Assembly (NCBI RefSeq): GCF_902833645.1
Contig: NZ_CADFGE010000002.1
Location: forward strand, 313,158 to 377,157
Length of the DNA stretch: 64,000 bases
DNA from: Paraburkholderia fungorum
GTDB taxonomy: Bacteria; Pseudomonadota; Gammaproteobacteria; Burkholderiales; Burkholderiaceae
Direction: 5' to 3'
The notes under the pieces are model-generated. The model saw only the letters and a list, made by a program, of their open reading frames with translations. It ran no database searches and was not told the origin of the DNA. Shown piece by piece: positions 63,509-64,000 of the stretch (within the stretch, counting starts at the first letter, position 1; each line of letters starts with the position of its first letter). The position numbers and the translations under genes are program-made.

Positions 63509-63553
63509 GTGAGCGATGTGAGCCATGTGAGCCATGTGAGCCATGTAAGCCGG
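63509..63553. repeat. short tandem repeat, 9 bp x 5
   Basis: Five 9-bp units of GTGAGCCAT type (first GTGAGCGAT, last GTAAGCCGG) lie between the reductase gene and the MFS gene, 48 bp after the reductase stop codon. Function unknown. Confidence 0.85.
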
Positions 63554-63627
63554 GTCAACTGCGGGGCCGCACGAAACTGGATCGCACGACAAGCGGCGTG
63601 CCCCGAACAACAAGAAGGAATTGACCG

Positions 63628-64000
63628 ATGTACTCCATTAGCACTAAGCACGAGCGCCGCTTACTGTGGCTGCTTGCGCTGACGCAGTTCACCATCATCA
63701 TGGACTTTATGGTGATGATGCCGCTCGGCCCGCAGATCATGCACGCATTCAGCATCACACCCGCTGCGTTTGCAACGGCCGTGTCGGCGTATTCGTGGTG
63801 TTCGGGGCTTTCGGGCCTATTCGCGGCGACCTATATCGACCGCTTCGACCGGCGCCGGCTGTTGCTGACCGTCTATGCGCTCTTCGCGCTATCGAACCTG
63901 GCGTGTGCGTTGGCCACCAGCTTCCCTCTCCTGCTTGCTGCCCGCGCATTTGCCGGCATTACGGGTGGCGTGCTGGGTTCGGTGATCATGGCGATTGTCG
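63628..64000 (+). CDS. MFS transporter (3' end outside window)
   Basis: The first 124 residues of a major-facilitator protein. Helix 1 is LLALTQFTIIMDFMVMMPLG, helix 2 starts near FATAVSAYSWCSGLSGLFA, and the loop motif YIDRFDRRRLLL follows, with RAFAGITGGVLG in helix 4. The pattern is that of the 12-helix sugar/drug MFS group (AraJ/YdhP-like). AAGAAGGAA stands before the start. It could form an operon with the siderophore reductase gene, which would suit siderophore export, but this is only context. Confidence 0.88.
   Translation, partial: MYSISTKHERRLLWLLALTQFTIIMDFMVMMPLGPQIMHAFSITPAAFATAVSAYSWCSGLSGLFAATYIDRFDRRRLLLTVYALFALSNLACALATSFPLLLAARAFAGITGGVLGSVIMAIV

Noticed and set aside
1..64000. 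CRISPR arrays, tRNA/rRNA genes, IS transposases, prophage
   Set aside because: No spaced direct repeats of suitable length, no rRNA or recognisable tRNA fold, and no transposase or phage structural proteins were seen by reading. A tRNA-scan could still find something missed.

Overview
The window is a GC-rich, densely coded stretch of proteobacterial chromosome. It most resembles Burkholderiales, and probably Paraburkholderia. The basis is the convergent rpfR/rpfF pair for the BDSF quorum signal, the lutABC genes under a FadR-type regulator, the many MFS, AraC, TetR and HxlR accessory units, a DUF-rich envelope-stress cluster, and a paired inverted-repeat element beside gltA. No rRNA, tRNA, CRISPR array, IS transposase or prophage gene was recognised. 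The genus is an inference, because no search was run. The first gene (MscS-type channel) and the last gene (MFS transporter) are cut by the window edges.

Layout. 0-9 kb: an MscS channel, an alpha/beta hydrolase, a tightly coupled DNA-repair pair (XPD/DinG-type Fe-S helicase with an N-terminal nuclease-like domain, then a FAN1-type VRR-NUC nuclease), and an AbiE-type toxin-antitoxin pair. 9-13 kb: lutABC for L-lactate oxidation, with a clear promoter and operator, and its FadR/GntR regulator. 13-18 kb: a secreted S10 serine carboxypeptidase, an AruH-like aminotransferase and an isolated sigma-54 gene (rpoN). 18-22.3 kb: small stress and envelope proteins (BON, glycine-zipper, DUF1488, DUF4142, PRC-barrel, DUF3175, FUSC). 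22-25 kb: an AraC regulator, an AhpD-like protein with a damaged 5' end, and an aldo/keto reductase. 25-33 kb: an autotransporter and the long helicase Lhr. 33-36.5 kb: the BDSF receptor/c-di-GMP enzyme rpfR facing the BDSF synthase rpfF. 37-44.3 kb: an M20 dipeptidase and small regulator-transporter units (HxlR/SMR, TetR/MFS), followed by PEP-mutase-family and OsmC proteins.

44.5-48.6 kb holds a compact same-strand cluster: an RpiR regulator, a C45 autoproteolytic hydrolase/acyltransferase, a class III aminotransferase and a carboxymuconolactone decarboxylase-family protein. A shared 14-bp motif lies upstream of both the regulator and the C45 gene, and at the C45 gene it sits inside a consensus promoter. 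Then come a glycogen-debranching-type hydrolase, a structured inverted-repeat element of about 850 bp, citrate synthase gltA, a conserved hypothetical preceded by an intrinsic terminator, a hydrolase, an isolated MreB paralogue, a carboxylesterase, a DHA2 exporter and glutaminase. The right end carries an SH3/Pro-rich exported protein, a YqjI-like PadR metalloregulator with a His-rich leader domain, and its probable target, a YqjH-like ferric-siderophore reductase.

The best candidates for little-described biology are the nuclease-helicase/FAN1 operon next to AbiE, the RpiR-C45-aminotransferase cluster with its operator pair, the inverted-repeat element beside gltA, the terminator-defined transcript upstream of the gene at 53886, and the apparent start-codon loss plus nonsense change at 23437-23448.
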